DNA from: Spiribacter salilacus | GTDB lineage: Bacteria; Pseudomonadota; Gammaproteobacteria; Nitrococcales; Nitrococcaceae | Assembly: GCF_009649225.1 (NCBI RefSeq) | Contig: NZ_WJPP01000004.1 | Span: 124,001-188,000, forward strand | Direction of reading: 5' to 3' | Length of the DNA stretch: 64,000 nucleotides | Shown here: in pieces, positions 29,166 through 39,568 of the stretch | Layout: each line of letters begins with the position of its first letter | Numbering within the stretch: position 1 is the first letter of the stretch | Made by a program: the position numbers and the translations under genes | Notes under the pieces: generated by a model | The model's database searches: none | The model's input: only the letters and a program-made list of their open reading frames with translations | What the model was told of the DNA's origin: nothing

Positions 29166-31988
29166 GTGAGCGACTACAAGGAAACTCTTAACCTTCCGCA
29201 AACCGATTTTCCGATGCGCGCAGGGCTGGCGAAGCAAGAGCCAGGGCGCCTACAGCGTTGGCAGGAGGAAAAAATTTATGAACGCCTGCGCGCTGCACGC
29301 AAAGGTCGGCAAAAATATATTTTGCACGACGGCCCACCCTACGCGAATGGAGACATTCATATTGGCCATGCGGTTAATAAAATCCTCAAAGACATTATCG
29401 TAAAAAGTCGCAGCCTTGATGGCTTTGACGCGGTTTATGTGCCCGGGTGGGACTGCCACGGGCTGCCGATTGAGCATAAGGTTGAGCAAAGTTTGGGTAA
29501 GGCTGGCGATGACATTTCCGCTAAAGCGTTTCGGGCAGCTTGCCGAACCTTTGCCACTGAGCAGGTTGCTGGCCAGAGCCGTGATTTTCAGCGCCTTGGC
29601 GTGCTGGGTGATTGGGAGAACCCCTATCTGACAATGGCGCCACGCACTGAGGCGGCTATTTTGCGCGCGCTGGGTAGTACCGTGCGCCGCGGGCATCTTA
29701 AGCGCGGTTATAAGCCCGTGCATTGGTGTGCGGATTGTCAGTCCGCACTGGCTGAGGCAGAGGTGGAATACGAAGACTACGTCTCTCCAGCGGTGGATGT
29801 GCGGTTTAAAGCATTGGATGGCGAGGCACTGGCTAGATACTGCGGTGCGGCGGGTGGAGATTTTGCGTCAGCGCCTGTTTCGGTGGTCATTTGGACCACC
29901 ACGCCATGGACAATTCCTGCTAATCAGGCCGTCGCATTAAACCCAGAATTAGACTATGTGCTGGTCTCTGTAAATCACGGCAAAGAGTATTTGTTGCTGG
30001 CCGAGGCACTGCACGAGGTTGCTCTTGAGCGCTACGGGATTGAGCATTACGGCATTGTTGGGCGATGCGTGGGCAAAGCGCTTGAAGGGCTTACTCTGGC
30101 TCATCCCTTCCTAAACCGGCACGTGCCGATTATTTTAGGGCAGCATGTAACCACTGAGGCTGGATCAGGTGCTGTGCATACGGCACCCGCGCATGGTGCG
30201 GATGACTTTGTTGTAGGGCAGCGCTATGAGCTGCCGCTGCAAAGTTCGGTGGACGACGCAGGAGTTTTTACTGATGGTGAGTTTGCCGGGCAGACCGTTT
30301 TTAAAGCCAATAAGCCCATCATTGAGCGGCTTAAGGCAGAAGGCGCGTTGCTACACCACGAGCCATATCACCATAGCTACCCCCATTGTTGGCGGCATAA
30401 AACGCCGATTTTATTCCGCGCCACACCACAATGGTTTTTGAATTTGGAAGCGGGTAATACGCGCGAGAAAACTTTAGCCGCTTTACCCACAGTAGATTGG
30501 TTTCCTGACTGGGGTGAGGAGCGTATGGCAGCAATGGTGCGCCATCGTCCCGAGTGGTGTATTTCTCGACAGCGCAACTGGGGTGTGCCTATCGCCCTAT
30601 TCATTGATCGGCAGACGGGTGAGCCACATCCCAATACCGATGCATTAATTGAAGCCGTTGCTGAGCGAATGGAATCAGACGGTATTGATGCTTGGTTTGA
30701 TCTTGAGCCTGCCGATTTGCTTGGTGATGAGGCAGATCAGTATGAAAAGGTCACCGATATCCTCGACGTTTGGTTTGACTCTGGCACAACGCATGCCGCG
30801 GTGTTGCGCGAGCGTGAAGACTTAGCATGGCCGGCTGATCTGTACCTTGAGGGCAGCGATCAGTACCGCGGGTGGTTTCAGTCTTCACTGCTTACATCGA
30901 TGATGATTAATGGTGAGCCGCCGTATCGCGCCGTGCTGACCCATGGATTTACGGTTGATGAGCACGGCCGGAAAATGTCGAAATCTCGCGGTAATGTTGT
31001 GGCTCCCCAAAAGGTGATGAACGCACTGGGCGCAGACATTCTGCGCTTATGGGTGGCCTCGTCTGACTATAGCGGTGAGATTGCCGTATCAGACGATATT
31101 CTCAAGCGGACGGCCGATTCTTATCGGCGTTTACGCAATACGGCACGCTTTTTGTTGGCCAACCTTGCAGGCTTCGACCCTAGCACTGATGCGGTGCCCA
31201 CCGAGCAGTTGCTGCCGCTAGATCGCTGGGTGTTGGATCGTGCGTTACTTTTGCAGGCGCAAATCCAAGCGGATAGTGCGCGCTACGACTTCCACCAGCT
31301 GTATCAGCGCGTGCATCATTTTTGCGTCTTGGATTTGGGTGGCTTTTATTTGGATGTGATTAAAGACCGCCAATACACCACCCAAGCCAACAGCCTGGCG
31401 AGACGCTCTGCACAAACTGCTCTTTGGCATATTGCCGAGGCACTGGTGCGCTGGCTGATGCCGGTGCTCTCTTTCACCGCCGATGAGATTTGGGAGCACA
31501 TGCCAGGTAAACGCAGCGGCAGTGTTTTTGAAGCGGAGTGGTATGAAGGGCTGGTTGCATTAGAAGATGCTGAGACGCAGCGCGCTTTTTGGGAAGAAAT
31601 TTTGCAGCTGCGTGAAGTGGTCGCTAAACGCATTGAAGATTTGCGTAATGAACAAGTGTTAGGAGCCACGTTAGAAGCCGAAATCGATCTGTTCTGCCCT
31701 GAGCCATTAGGTGCCCGTTGGGCCGCATTGGGCGATGAGATGCGCTTTTTGCTTATTACCTCGGCCGCCCGGGTGCATCCATTAAATGAAGCCCCAGATG
31801 ATGCGCAGAGCAATCAGCTAGACGATGGGACGGAGTTTTATTTCACGGTAACACCGAGCCAGCATGCAAAATGCGAGCGTTGCTGGCATCGGCGAGAGGA
31901 CGTGGGGCAGCACTCAGCCCATCCGAGCTTGTGCGGGCGTTGTGTCAGTAACGTCGCAGGCGAAGGCGAGCAGCGGCAATTCGCATGA
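29166..31988 (+). CDS. ileS: Isoleucyl-tRNA synthetase
   Basis: Class I synthetase charging tRNA-Ile, 940 aa, the family length. The HIGH motif appears as HIGHAVNK, the CP1 editing domain has [13 protein letters not shown] and [12 protein letters not shown], and KMSKSRGN follows. The C-terminus has the zinc site [10 protein letters not shown]...CGRC typical of the bacterial form. GTG 29166 is preceded by AGGA (7 bp spacing). It overlaps lspA by 4 bp. Confidence 0.98.
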   Translation: MSDYKETLNLPQTDFPMRAGLAKQEPGRLQRWQEEKIYERLRAARKGRQKYILHDGPPYANGDIHIGHAVNKILKDIIVKSRSLDGFDAVYVPGWDCHGLPIEHKVEQSLGKAGDDISAKAFRAACRTFATEQVAGQSRDFQRLGVLGDWENPYLTMAPRTEAAILRALGSTVRRGHLKRGYKPVHWCADCQSALAEAEVEYEDYVSPAVDVRFKALDGEALARYCGAAGGDFASAPVSVVIWTTTPWTIPANQAVALNPELDYVLVSVNHGKEYLLLAEALHEVALERYGIEHYGIVGRCVGKALEGLTLAHPFLNRHVPIILGQHVTTEAGSGAVHTAPAHGADDFVVGQRYELPLQSSVDDAGVFTDGEFAGQTVFKANKPIIERLKAEGALLHHEPYHHSYPHCWRHKTPILFRATPQWFLNLEAGNTREKTLAALPTVDWFPDWGEERMAAMVRHRPEWCISRQRNWGVPIALFIDRQTGEPHPNTDALIEAVAERMESDGIDAWFDLEPADLLGDEADQYEKVTDILDVWFDSGTTHAAVLREREDLAWPADLYLEGSDQYRGWFQSSLLTSMMINGEPPYRAVLTHGFTVDEHGRKMSKSRGNVVAPQKVMNALGADILRLWVASSDYSGEIAVSDDILKRTADSYRRLRNTARFLLANLAGFDPSTDAVPTEQLLPLDRWVLDRALLLQAQIQADSARYDFHQLYQRVHHFCVLDLGGFYLDVIKDRQYTTQANSLARRSAQTALWHIAEALVRWLMPVLSFTADEIWEHMPGKRSGSVFEAEWYEGLVALEDAETQRAFWEEILQLREVVAKRIEDLRNEQVLGATLEAEIDLFCPEPLGARWAALGDEMRFLLITSAARVHPLNEAPDDAQSNQLDDGTEFYFTVTPSQHAKCERCWHRREDVGQHSAHPSLCGRCVSNVAGEGEQRQFA

Positions 31989-32446
31989 CCGCCCAACGGG
32001 TTGGGTTAGTTTTAGCGGTAGGCATCATTCTGGCCGATCAGCTGAGCAAATGGGCTGCCTTATTTTGGTTGACCCCTTATCAGCCGGTGCCGGTGTTGCC
32101 ATCGGTTAATTTGTTATTAGCCTTTAACCCCGGGGCGGCATTTAGTTTGCTTGCCCAGGGGTCGGGGTGGCAGCGCTGGCTGTTATCGGCTGTTGCCATT
32201 GGCGTTAGCGGCTACTTAGTCTATTGGTTATGGCAACTAACCCCCGCTCAGCGTTGGCAAGGTATGGCGATCGGCCTCGTGCTTGGGGGTGCAATTGGTA
32301 ACTTAATTGACCGATTGCGCTTGGGGGTTGTGGTCGATTTTATCGATCTTTACTACAGCAATTGGCACTGGCCTGCCTTTAATGTGGCGGACGCTGCCAT
32401 TACCATAGGTGCCATTCTTATCCTTTATATGTTGATCAGAGATTAG
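31985..32446 (+). CDS. lspA: Lipoprotein signal peptidase II LspA
   Basis: Inner-membrane aspartic protease that removes signal peptides from diacylated prolipoproteins, 153 aa with four membrane helices. The catalytic aspartates are in [10 protein letters not shown] and [17 protein letters not shown] and NPGAAFSLL are also family stretches. It overlaps ileS by 4 bp and ends 4 bp before ispH. The fkpB (slpA) gene normally placed between lspA and ispH in E. coli is absent. Confidence 0.97.
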   Translation: MTAQRVGLVLAVGIILADQLSKWAALFWLTPYQPVPVLPSVNLLLAFNPGAAFSLLAQGSGWQRWLLSAVAIGVSGYLVYWLWQLTPAQRWQGMAIGLVLGGAIGNLIDRLRLGVVVDFIDLYYSNWHWPAFNVADAAITIGAILILYMLIRD

Positions 32447-32450
32447 CTTT

Positions 32451-33452
32451 ATGCAAGAAATCAGACTGGCTAACCCCCGCGGATTCTGTGCCGGTGTTGA
32501 TCGCGCGATCAGTATTGTCGAGCAGGCCCTAGAGGCATTTGGTGCGCCGATCTATGTACGACACGAAGTTGTGCACAACCGCACGGTGGTTGATGATCTT
32601 CGCGAACGTGGTGCCATCTTTGTCGAAGAACTCGATGGCGTGCCACCCGGCGCAACCCTAATCTTTTCTGCCCATGGTGTTTCTCAAGCACTACGCGATG
32701 AGGCTGCGGCTCGAGAATTGCGCGTTTTTGATGCCACCTGTCCCTTAGTCACCAAGGTGCACATTGAAGTACGCCGACACGCTGAGGAAGGCCGAGAAGT
32801 CATTATGATCGGGCACGCCGGCCACCCCGAAGTAGACGGTACGTTGGGGCAGTACATTGGCAAAAAAGCGCATGAAGGTGGGATGCAGCTGGTCGAAACC
32901 CCTGAAGATGTTGAGCGATTAGTGGTCAAAGATGCGGAAAATTTGGCCTATGTGAGCCAAACAACGCTGTCGATGGATGATACTGCTGCCGTGATTGGTG
33001 CGTTACGAGCGCGTTTTCCCGCGATTAAAGGGCCCAGTAAAGACGATATTTGTTATGCCACGCAAAATCGCCAAGATGCAGTGCGTGAACTGGCAGATGA
33101 GGTTGACACAATGATTGTGGTGGGCTCATTTAATAGCTCCAATACACTTCGACTTACTGAACTGGCTTTACGGATGGGCATATCGGCCCATCAAATCGAC
33201 AGCGCTGAAGACTTGCAGCATGACTGGGTAGCCAACGCGAAAAAAATTGGTGTAACCGCTGGCGCCTCAGCGCCTGAGTCGTTAGTGCACGATGTAATCG
33301 ATCAACTCGTCGCCTGGGGTGCCGTGCGTCCAGATTTAGGCGGCAAGCATACTGAGGATGTCGTTTTTTCCATGCCCAAAGATTTGCTACGTGCCATTCC
33401 AAAGCGTGGAGAAATTCGCCCGGTGGTGGGTGCAGAAGAATCTACCGATTAA
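32451..33452 (+). CDS. ispH: 4-hydroxy-3-methylbut-2-enyl diphosphate reductase IspH
   Basis: Iron-sulfur enzyme catalysing the last step of the MEP isoprenoid pathway, yielding IPP and DMAPP. The three cluster cysteines are in GFCAGVD (Cys13), DATCPLV and [11 protein letters not shown]. Also present are HEVVHN and [10 protein letters not shown]. At 333 aa it has a C-terminal extension of about 17 residues over E. coli. Its end abuts the convergent fimT-like gene without a gap. Products feed IspA and IspB encoded in the window. Confidence 0.97.
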   Translation: MQEIRLANPRGFCAGVDRAISIVEQALEAFGAPIYVRHEVVHNRTVVDDLRERGAIFVEELDGVPPGATLIFSAHGVSQALRDEAAARELRVFDATCPLVTKVHIEVRRHAEEGREVIMIGHAGHPEVDGTLGQYIGKKAHEGGMQLVETPEDVERLVVKDAENLAYVSQTTLSMDDTAAVIGALRARFPAIKGPSKDDICYATQNRQDAVRELADEVDTMIVVGSFNSSNTLRLTELALRMGISAHQIDSAEDLQHDWVANAKKIGVTAGASAPESLVHDVIDQLVAWGAVRPDLGGKHTEDVVFSMPKDLLRAIPKRGEIRPVVGAEESTD

Positions 33453-33995
33453 TCATTCCGCCTCACAGATGCTGGCATTGAGCTGACTTTGCGATTGGAT
33501 TGTTCGGGGTCGGCCCGTTGCGCTAATCACAATGGCATGTGTAGGTTTTCTGCCCTCTGTTGGGCTTGGCGCACACAGCGTAAAGGTGCCCATCTGCAGG
33601 CTACCGCTTGGCCGACGGCTTTCTCCATGCGGTAAATAACTGAGCGCCATTCCAATGCCGCTATTGGCTTTTAGCTGGTGGTCTTTTTTGATCGGTTCAG
33701 CCACATGCAAAAGCGGCTCGTTCGCTTCTTGCGTTGCGCTGTGGTTATCGTCCACAAATAAAATCCAGCCTTCACTCCAATCATTGCCGGTTGCTTTCAT
33801 CGTGACGGGTTTGCCTTGCGTGATCGCGGCATGGCGCGCCGCCCAAATGGAGGCTAAGAGTCGTTCAGATTCAATGACCGGTTTAGCCCGGGTGGTGAGC
33901 TCGCTAAATTGTGGTGCTGCTAAAACAGCCGCAATACTCATAATGGCCAGGGCTAGGAGGAGGTCTAGCAAACTAAAGCCTTGGTGATGATGCAT
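33453..33995 (-). CDS. FimT/GspH-like type IV pseudopilin
   Basis: Prepilin-like protein of 180 aa with a short leader MHHHQG, PilD site G6/F7 and a hydrophobic helix (LLLALAIMSIAAVLAAPQF). The soluble part has WSEGWILFVDD and a C-terminal beta region as in GspH/FimT-type minor pilins. The position equivalent to the usual mature Glu5 is Asp (FSLLD). It probably joins a type IV pilus tip or initiation complex. It diverges from the pilE-like gene, 92 bp apart, and abuts ispH at its end. Confidence 0.88.
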   Translation of the reverse strand: MHHHQGFSLLDLLLALAIMSIAAVLAAPQFSELTTRAKPVIESERLLASIWAARHAAITQGKPVTMKATGNDWSEGWILFVDDNHSATQEANEPLLHVAEPIKKDHQLKANSGIGMALSYLPHGESRRPSGSLQMGTFTLCAPSPTEGRKPTHAIVISATGRPRTIQSQSQLNASICEAE

Positions 33996-34087
33996 GACGA
34001 TGCCTCTTTGCGCCGGTTATCCGGAAATCTATCGCAGCAATCGCAAGATGATCGCTTTGGCGCGATTAATGGCATCAATCTTCGGTT

Positions 34088-34519
34088 ATGCGTAACAAAA
34101 CGTTGGGTTTTAGTTTGGTTGAACTGCTGATGGTGACAGCGCTGATCGCCATTTTAGTCATGCTTGCACTGCCAGATTATCGAACCCCCATTACGCGTAT
34201 AGAGCGTGTTGCGGCGGGTGTTTGTTTGCTTGAAATTGCCACGCGTTTTGAGGGGCAGCGGGCGAGTCAGCAGGGGCAAGCGTCGGTTGAGTTGTATGCC
34301 GATGAGGGTGGCTGTGAAGAGGCATTGGTGGGCAGTTATTTATTTGCGGTAAACGGGGCCGGAAGCGCAGATTGGCATATTTCAGCGGAAACGTTGGTAG
34401 ATAACAGCACCGTTACCGAGCAATGCGAGCGGCTGGTTTTTACGCAGCAAGGCCAGCGTGGGGTGAAAGCGGCGGATGGCACACTGGATTTTAGTGAACA
34501 AGCGCTTGATTGTTGGTGA
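34088..34519 (+). CDS. PilE-like type IV minor pilin
   Basis: Type IV pilin-like protein of 143 aa with leader MRNKTLG, cleavage between G7 and F8, mature Glu5 and a hydrophobic assembly helix. The soluble domain is acidic and has two C-terminal cysteines (TEQCERL and ALDCW) that could close the D-region disulfide; another Cys lies in GGCEEA. It resembles PilE-type minor pilins more than the major pilin PilA. It diverges from the FimT-like gene, and pilBCD lies 25 kb away. Confidence 0.85.
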   Translation: MRNKTLGFSLVELLMVTALIAILVMLALPDYRTPITRIERVAAGVCLLEIATRFEGQRASQQGQASVELYADEGGCEEALVGSYLFAVNGAGSADWHISAETLVDNSTVTEQCERLVFTQQGQRGVKAADGTLDFSEQALDCW

Positions 34520-34537
34520 TCAGCTTTGGTCTAATAC
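34510..34537 (+). promoter_or_regulatory. Possible promoter of tRNA-Thr
   Basis: TTGTTG (34510-34515), 16 bp spacer and TAATAC (34532-34537) lie 17 bp ahead of the tRNA-Thr 5' end. It overlaps the end of the pilin gene. Moderate consensus only. Confidence 0.35.
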
Positions 34538-34554
34538 ACCACTTTCCTGCCCTT

Positions 34555-34630
<76 letters not shown>

Positions 34631-34642
34631 ATCCTTTACAGC

Positions 34643-36325
34643 TTAAGTGCCTAAGGTAAGGACCAACACAAGGGCGAGCACTAGCGCTGTCCAGAGTGCC
34701 ATTGATCCGGTTGCCCAAGTACGTAACAAAGATCCATCGAGGTGTGCCTTGCCCAGTCGGGTCTGGAGTTTGGCTAAAAACCGCATAAATTCTGCGCGCA
34801 CGTCATGATTTGCCTCCGCAATCATATTGCGGGTATGTATCACTAAACGCCGCCCGGGCCCGCGGTAAAGCCAATCGACATCCAGCGCAATGTAATCCTT
34901 GCCACCGGCGTAGCGGATAACCACCACAAACCCAAGCCCAACAAAGAACAAAAGCTGGAGCTCTTTGAGTAAATGGCTGAGCGTGTAGGCGTTGTAATCG
35001 ACCGGAAAAGGCAAGATCGCATACAGCGCGCCCGGGAAGATGCCGATTAAAAAGCACAGTGCTGCGGCAATGCCCATGGCAATTTGCATGTTAATCGGTG
35101 GCTCTTTGGGGCGTAAACCGGAGTCTTTGCCAAAGAAGGTGAAGTAAGGGAGTTTTAGCCCTGTGCTTAAGAACGTGCCGCAGGCTGCTAAAAGCATCAG
35201 CAAATAGACAACACCACGGTAGTCAACCGCGGCTGCCTCAACAATCATGGTTTTACTGACAAACCCACTAAAAAGCGGAAATGCTGAAATTGATAAGGCA
35301 CCGACCATATACAGCAAGAAGGTCATCGGCATGTATCGATACAGCCCGCCTAAATCACTCATGCGTGAACGGCCTGTCATCTGCAATACAGCGCCAGCGC
35401 CCATCAGCAATAGCGCTTTATAAAGGATATGCGTAAACGCGTGAGCCGCGGTGCCGTTTAAAGCAAGAGCCGTGCCCATGCCCACGCCGGCCACCATATA
35501 CCCGACCTGACTAATGATGTGGTAAGACAAAAGTCGGCGAATATCATTAATTAAGGTGGCGTAGATCACGCCATAAAGCGTCATCGCTACGCCAAGCCAG
35601 AGTAAAAGCTCAAGCCCAGGATAACCACGCATGAGGGTATAAACGGCAGTCTTTGTGGTCAGGGCGCTAAGAAAAACTGTGCCGGTGACAGTGGCCTCAG
35701 GGTAAGCATCAGGTAACCAAGCATGCAGCGGTGGCACGGCAGCGTTAATAAGAAAGGCAATTAAGATAAGCCAGAAGGCCCAGCCATCCACATCAATTTT
35801 CTCAAACGCCACTGAGCCGGTTGCCAGGTAGTAGCCAATAACCCCAACAAAGAGCAGCATGCCACCCAGCGCATGAACAAGCAGATAGCGCATGCCCGCC
35901 TCATAGGCAATTGGCGTTTTGCGGCGCCAAATGAGCCAAACCGAGGCAATCATCATGATTTCCCAGAACACATACAGCGTGACCAGATCGCCGGCCAGAA
36001 CCACACCTAGGGCCGAAGCGCCGTATAGCCCGGCGGCGATATGCTGCGCACGGTCTTCAACCTGCAAGGCAAAAATATTGCCGATAATCAGTATTATTCC
36101 AATCACATAAGCAAACACGAGGCTGAGTTTATCGACGCGAAGCGGGGTGAGTTCCAGGCCCATAAAGCTCAGGCTTAACTGGCTGCCGGCAGCCAGAGTG
36201 GTAATCAGGCCTAGGATGATGGCGGGCAGCGTGACTTGCCATATTTGTCGTGCGCGGCCACGTAGCCATATAAGCGGCAGCATGCCCAGCATTAGCAAAA
36301 CGGATGGATGTAGCCAATCAATCAT
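34643..36325 (-). CDS. MrpD/NuoM-like antiporter subunit, third copy (TM7 Lys replaced)
   Basis: Membrane protein of 560 aa with about 14 core helices of the Complex I/Mrp antiporter family and a C-terminal extension with an extra helix (~530-560). Retained transport residues are Glu122 (FWEIM, TM5), Lys225 (LTTKTAVY, TM8) and a Lys in ILYKALLLM. The TM7 Lys of relatives is Asn194 (FLINAAVPP). ATG 36325 has a strong ribosome site (GGAGAGG) and overlaps the previous gene by 8 bp; longer forms are possible. It is the last gene of the Mrp-like operon. Often labelled NADH dehydrogenase, but no redox subunits are present. Confidence 0.85.
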   Translation of the reverse strand: MIDWLHPSVLLMLGMLPLIWLRGRARQIWQVTLPAIILGLITTLAAGSQLSLSFMGLELTPLRVDKLSLVFAYVIGIILIIGNIFALQVEDRAQHIAAGLYGASALGVVLAGDLVTLYVFWEIMMIASVWLIWRRKTPIAYEAGMRYLLVHALGGMLLFVGVIGYYLATGSVAFEKIDVDGWAFWLILIAFLINAAVPPLHAWLPDAYPEATVTGTVFLSALTTKTAVYTLMRGYPGLELLLWLGVAMTLYGVIYATLINDIRRLLSYHIISQVGYMVAGVGMGTALALNGTAAHAFTHILYKALLLMGAGAVLQMTGRSRMSDLGGLYRYMPMTFLLYMVGALSISAFPLFSGFVSKTMIVEAAAVDYRGVVYLLMLLAACGTFLSTGLKLPYFTFFGKDSGLRPKEPPINMQIAMGIAAALCFLIGIFPGALYAILPFPVDYNAYTLSHLLKELQLLFFVGLGFVVVIRYAGGKDYIALDVDWLYRGPGRRLVIHTRNMIAEANHDVRAEFMRFLAKLQTRLGKAHLDGSLLRTWATGSMALWTALVLALVLVLTLGT

Positions 36326-36593
36326 CCGTTGCCTCTCCATACCGGGCGTAGTAGTCACGCTTACGATAGACCAGCCAATAGCCCAGTGCTTTTGCTACAC
36401 CTAAAATGACAAGGCAGGCTAAAAACCCATAAATTGCGGCAAAGCCACCAATGCCATCCCAAAAAAACCGTGAATAAGCGGGTTCTTTAAGCCAATCCAC
36501 AATGATTAGGCCTGCCATAAATAGTAGTGCGGCAATGCCGAACAGCCGCCGTTTAGCAACTAAGCTTTCTAAGATTTTGGCGGTGAGACTCAT
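36318..36593 (-). CDS. Small two-helix membrane protein within the antiporter operon
   Basis: Protein of 91 aa with two hydrophobic helices (around residues 18-36 and 49-72) and a basic-then-acidic tail (YRKRDYYARYGEATDD). I do not recognise a named family, and it does not match MnhA-MnhG. It lies between two MrpD-type genes, 12 bp after one and overlapping the other by 8 bp, so it is translated with them. It is probably an accessory subunit of the antiporter complex; this rests on position only. Confidence 0.75.
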   Translation of the reverse strand: MSLTAKILESLVAKRRLFGIAALLFMAGLIIVDWLKEPAYSRFFWDGIGGFAAIYGFLACLVILGVAKALGYWLVYRKRDYYARYGEATDD

Positions 36594-36605
36594 GCTGGTG
36601 AACCC

Positions 36606-38078
36606 CTACGGAATAGCCGGTGAGAGCAGGTTGAAGGCAGCGCCCGCTGCAAAGAATAAAACGATCGTACCCAAGGCCGTTAGGCTTAACGGAATCAGGC
36701 AAAGCAGCGGTGCCTCTTTGGCTTTAGCAATCTTTTGCTCATCGGCAGGTGGTTTGAGAAACGCCCGCATCACCGGTGGCAGCAGATAGCCAATATTAAG
36801 CAAGGTACTCAGCATAAAGGCGCCCACCACCACGTAATGGCCCGCTGACCAGGCACCCGTCACCAAATAAAGCTTGCTCCAAAAGCCACCCGTGGGGGGC
36901 AGGCCAATTACGCACAGTGCGCCGATAAAAAAGGCGATCATGGTGACTGGCATGCGCCGGCCGAGTCCATCCATGGCGCTGATCGTTTTAATGCCACTGC
37001 CCAGATAAATCGCACCCGCGCAGAAAAATAGCGTGATTTTGCCAAATCCATGCATGAGCATGTGCATGCCACCACCAATGGCGGCAAGGTCTACCGCTAA
37101 CAGCGCACCCGTCACAATATAGGCAAGCTGGCTGACCGTGGAATAGGCGAGCCGCGCTTTAAGATTATCTTGTTGAATGGCAACTAGTGATGCCGCCAAC
37201 ATCGTAAATACCGCGAGATAAAGCATGAACGGGTGGGTTGCCAGCGTGACGATGTAGTCCAATCCAAAGATATACAGAACAACGGTTAGCACACTGAACA
37301 CACCCGCTTTGACAACGGCCACGGCATGCAGCAGCGCAGAGACGGGCGTTGGTGCCACCATGGCTGCCGGTAACCATCGATGAAACGGCATGAGCGCGGC
37401 TTTGCCGATGCCAAATAACAAAAGCACCAGTAATAGCGCGCCTGCGGCCGGAGAGAGCATTTCGCCGCTAAGAATCCCGCCGCTGGTAAAGCTTAACGTG
37501 CCCGTGGCCTGCCAAATCCAAACCATAGCCGGCAGCATCAGCCCAACACTGGTCACCAGTAGCAGAGCAATGTAGGTGCGCGCACCATCGCGGGAGGTTT
37601 TATCACCGCTGTGTGCCACTAGGGGATAGGTAGAAATGGAGAGAATTTCGTAAAAGATATACAACGTGAGTAGGTTCTCAGAAAACGCAATGCCTGCCGC
37701 TGCGCCAAGCGCGATGGCATAGCAGGCCATAAACCGTCCAATGTTGCTATGTCCAGCATGTTTGAGATACCCCAGCGCATAAGGCGTTGCCAACAGCCAC
37801 AAGGTAGACGCCAGCAACGCAAACATCATGCCCAGGGGTTTAATGGCAAAGCCGATTTCAAGCCCGGGTAGCAGCGCAACCAAGGCCTGGGTGCCGCCAG
37901 CGCCAGCCAGAACATTAGGCAATTGGCCCAAAACCGCAATAAAAAATGGAATGGGCGTTAGCCAACAAAATAAATCGCGGAGAAAGGGACGGCTCGCCGC
38001 AAGCGCAATAAGCGCTGCGCCAATAAAGGGAATGAGCACCACGCTCAATGGCGATACGGTGGGTATCCAATCGAGCAT
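36606..38078 (-). CDS. MrpD/NuoM-like antiporter subunit, second copy
   Basis: Membrane protein of 490 aa with about 14 helices of the proton-conducting antiporter family. Key charged residues are intact: Glu144 (IFYEILSIST), Lys226 (GIGKAALMPFHRWLP), Lys257 (AVVKAGVF), Lys in MHGFGKITL and Lys in GGFWSKLY. The ATG overlaps the preceding gene's stop by one base (TAATG). The sequence looks distinct from both other D-type copies, so it is an old paralogue and not a recent duplicate. It likely provides one ion or proton channel of the complex. Confidence 0.9.
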   Translation of the reverse strand: MLDWIPTVSPLSVVLIPFIGAALIALAASRPFLRDLFCWLTPIPFFIAVLGQLPNVLAGAGGTQALVALLPGLEIGFAIKPLGMMFALLASTLWLLATPYALGYLKHAGHSNIGRFMACYAIALGAAAGIAFSENLLTLYIFYEILSISTYPLVAHSGDKTSRDGARTYIALLLVTSVGLMLPAMVWIWQATGTLSFTSGGILSGEMLSPAAGALLLVLLLFGIGKAALMPFHRWLPAAMVAPTPVSALLHAVAVVKAGVFSVLTVVLYIFGLDYIVTLATHPFMLYLAVFTMLAASLVAIQQDNLKARLAYSTVSQLAYIVTGALLAVDLAAIGGGMHMLMHGFGKITLFFCAGAIYLGSGIKTISAMDGLGRRMPVTMIAFFIGALCVIGLPPTGGFWSKLYLVTGAWSAGHYVVVGAFMLSTLLNIGYLLPPVMRAFLKPPADEQKIAKAKEAPLLCLIPLSLTALGTIVLFFAAGAAFNLLSPAIP

Positions 38079-39568
38079 TAGGGCAGCCCCCCCACGGGTA
38101 CACCGAGTATGGCCTGCGCAGCGGCCGTGGCACCGCCAACGGTTAGCCGGGTGTCAATGCCAAAATAAAAATTAGCAAAGACCATCAGCCAAAGGGGGAT
38201 AAGCAGCGCTGGCGATGCCTCTTGTACCACAGGGCTATCAGCGGGCCGGGGCTGCATCCAAAATAGCTCTATTAGCTTAGCGATGTAGACCACAGCAAGC
38301 AGAGACGAAATAAGAATCAGCACCACAATCCAGGTTTGCCCCGCGTCAATCGCGGCGCTGATCAAATACCACTTACTGACAAAGCCAACGGTGGGTGGAA
38401 TACCAATCAGGCTTAGGCCAGCAAGTGCGAAGCCGGTGAGCGTCCATGGCATCACGCGGCCCAGGCCCCGCATGTCTTCAAGACGAGCGCTACCAATTTG
38501 ATGGAACACAATGCCAGCCGCCATAAAGAGGGCCCCTTTAATCAAGCCATGATTAAACAGGTGCAAAAAGCTAGCGGTTACTCCAACAACGGTGACAAAG
38601 CTGGCGCCAAGCACCATGTAGCCCACTTGTGCCACCGACGAATAGGCGAGTAGGCGCTTAAGGTTTTTCTGAAAGATGGCGATCCATGATCCTGCAAACA
38701 TCCCGGCAATTGCCAACACAGCAAAAGCGATGGCTAATGGCATTGCGGCATCGCTGTAGTCTGGTGCGAATACGGTAAACACAAAGCGCAGCAAAACATA
38801 GAGTGCAACTTTTGTGGCCGTTGCCGCTAAGAATGCCGTTACTAACGAGGGGGCATAGGTATAGGCATTAGGTAGCCAATGGTGCATGGGGAAGAGGGCT
38901 AACTTGATAGAAAAGCCCACCACAATAAAGGCAAGGCCCACCTGTGTGGCCCGCGAATCAGCCAGCGCAGGCAGGCGCTCGGCAAGCTCCATCATATTGA
39001 GGGTGCCGGTCATGATGTAGAGAAAGCCGATACCAATCAGTAAGAAAGTTGCACCGACTGTTCCCATCATTAAATAACGAAAAGCGGCAACCAGAGCGCG
39101 GCGGTCTTGACCGTGCGCGATGAGCGCGTAAGTGGCAAGGGATGAAATTTCAAGGAACACAAAGACGTTAAAAATATCGCCTGTTAGCGTGATACCGAGC
39201 AACCCAGCAAAAGCCAGCAAGAAGAGGGCATAAAAGCTGCTTTGCCGCTCAGGTATTTCAACATCGACGGTAGGCTTCCCCCAAGCCAGCATGATGCTGG
39301 CCATGCCAGTAATGAGCAATGCCACAAAAGCATTGGCCGCATCAACGCGGTATTCAATGCCAATGGGTGGCTGCCAATTACCAAAGGCATATCTTAGCGT
39401 GCCGTTAGTGATTACTTCGGCGAATGTAAAGCCAGCGATGATTAGTGCGGAAGCGGCTGAAAGCATGGCAAGCAGCCATGGCAGCCTTTGCCCGGGCAAT
39501 AAAATGCAGATGGGCCCCGCAATCAGAGGGATCAATACGATGAACGGCATCCACTCAGTGACGTTCAC
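38078..39568 (-). CDS. mnhD: Multisubunit Na+/H+ antiporter subunit D (MnhD/MrpD), first copy
   Basis: Antiporter-like membrane subunit of 496 aa and the closest of the three paralogues to standard MrpD. The proton-channel residues are present: Glu140 (FVFLEISSLATYAL), Lys222 (GFSIKLALFPMHHWLP), Lys253 (ATATKVALYVLL), His/Lys in LFNHGLIKGALFM and Lys in GFVSKWY. The start is GTG 39568, overlapping the mnhC stop by one base. It directly follows mnhC as in canonical mrp operons. Confidence 0.92.
   Translation of the reverse strand: MNVTEWMPFIVLIPLIAGPICILLPGQRLPWLLAMLSAASALIIAGFTFAEVITNGTLRYAFGNWQPPIGIEYRVDAANAFVALLITGMASIMLAWGKPTVDVEIPERQSSFYALFLLAFAGLLGITLTGDIFNVFVFLEISSLATYALIAHGQDRRALVAAFRYLMMGTVGATFLLIGIGFLYIMTGTLNMMELAERLPALADSRATQVGLAFIVVGFSIKLALFPMHHWLPNAYTYAPSLVTAFLAATATKVALYVLLRFVFTVFAPDYSDAAMPLAIAFAVLAIAGMFAGSWIAIFQKNLKRLLAYSSVAQVGYMVLGASFVTVVGVTASFLHLFNHGLIKGALFMAAGIVFHQIGSARLEDMRGLGRVMPWTLTGFALAGLSLIGIPPTVGFVSKWYLISAAIDAGQTWIVVLILISSLLAVVYIAKLIELFWMQPRPADSPVVQEASPALLIPLWLMVFANFYFGIDTRLTVGGATAAAQAILGVPVGGLP

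Noticed and set aside
34643-39568. Complex I (NADH dehydrogenase) chains L/M/N
   Set aside because: The genes sit with mnhE, F, G, B and C and no NADH-, flavin- or iron-sulfur subunits are present, so an antiporter complex is the better reading.
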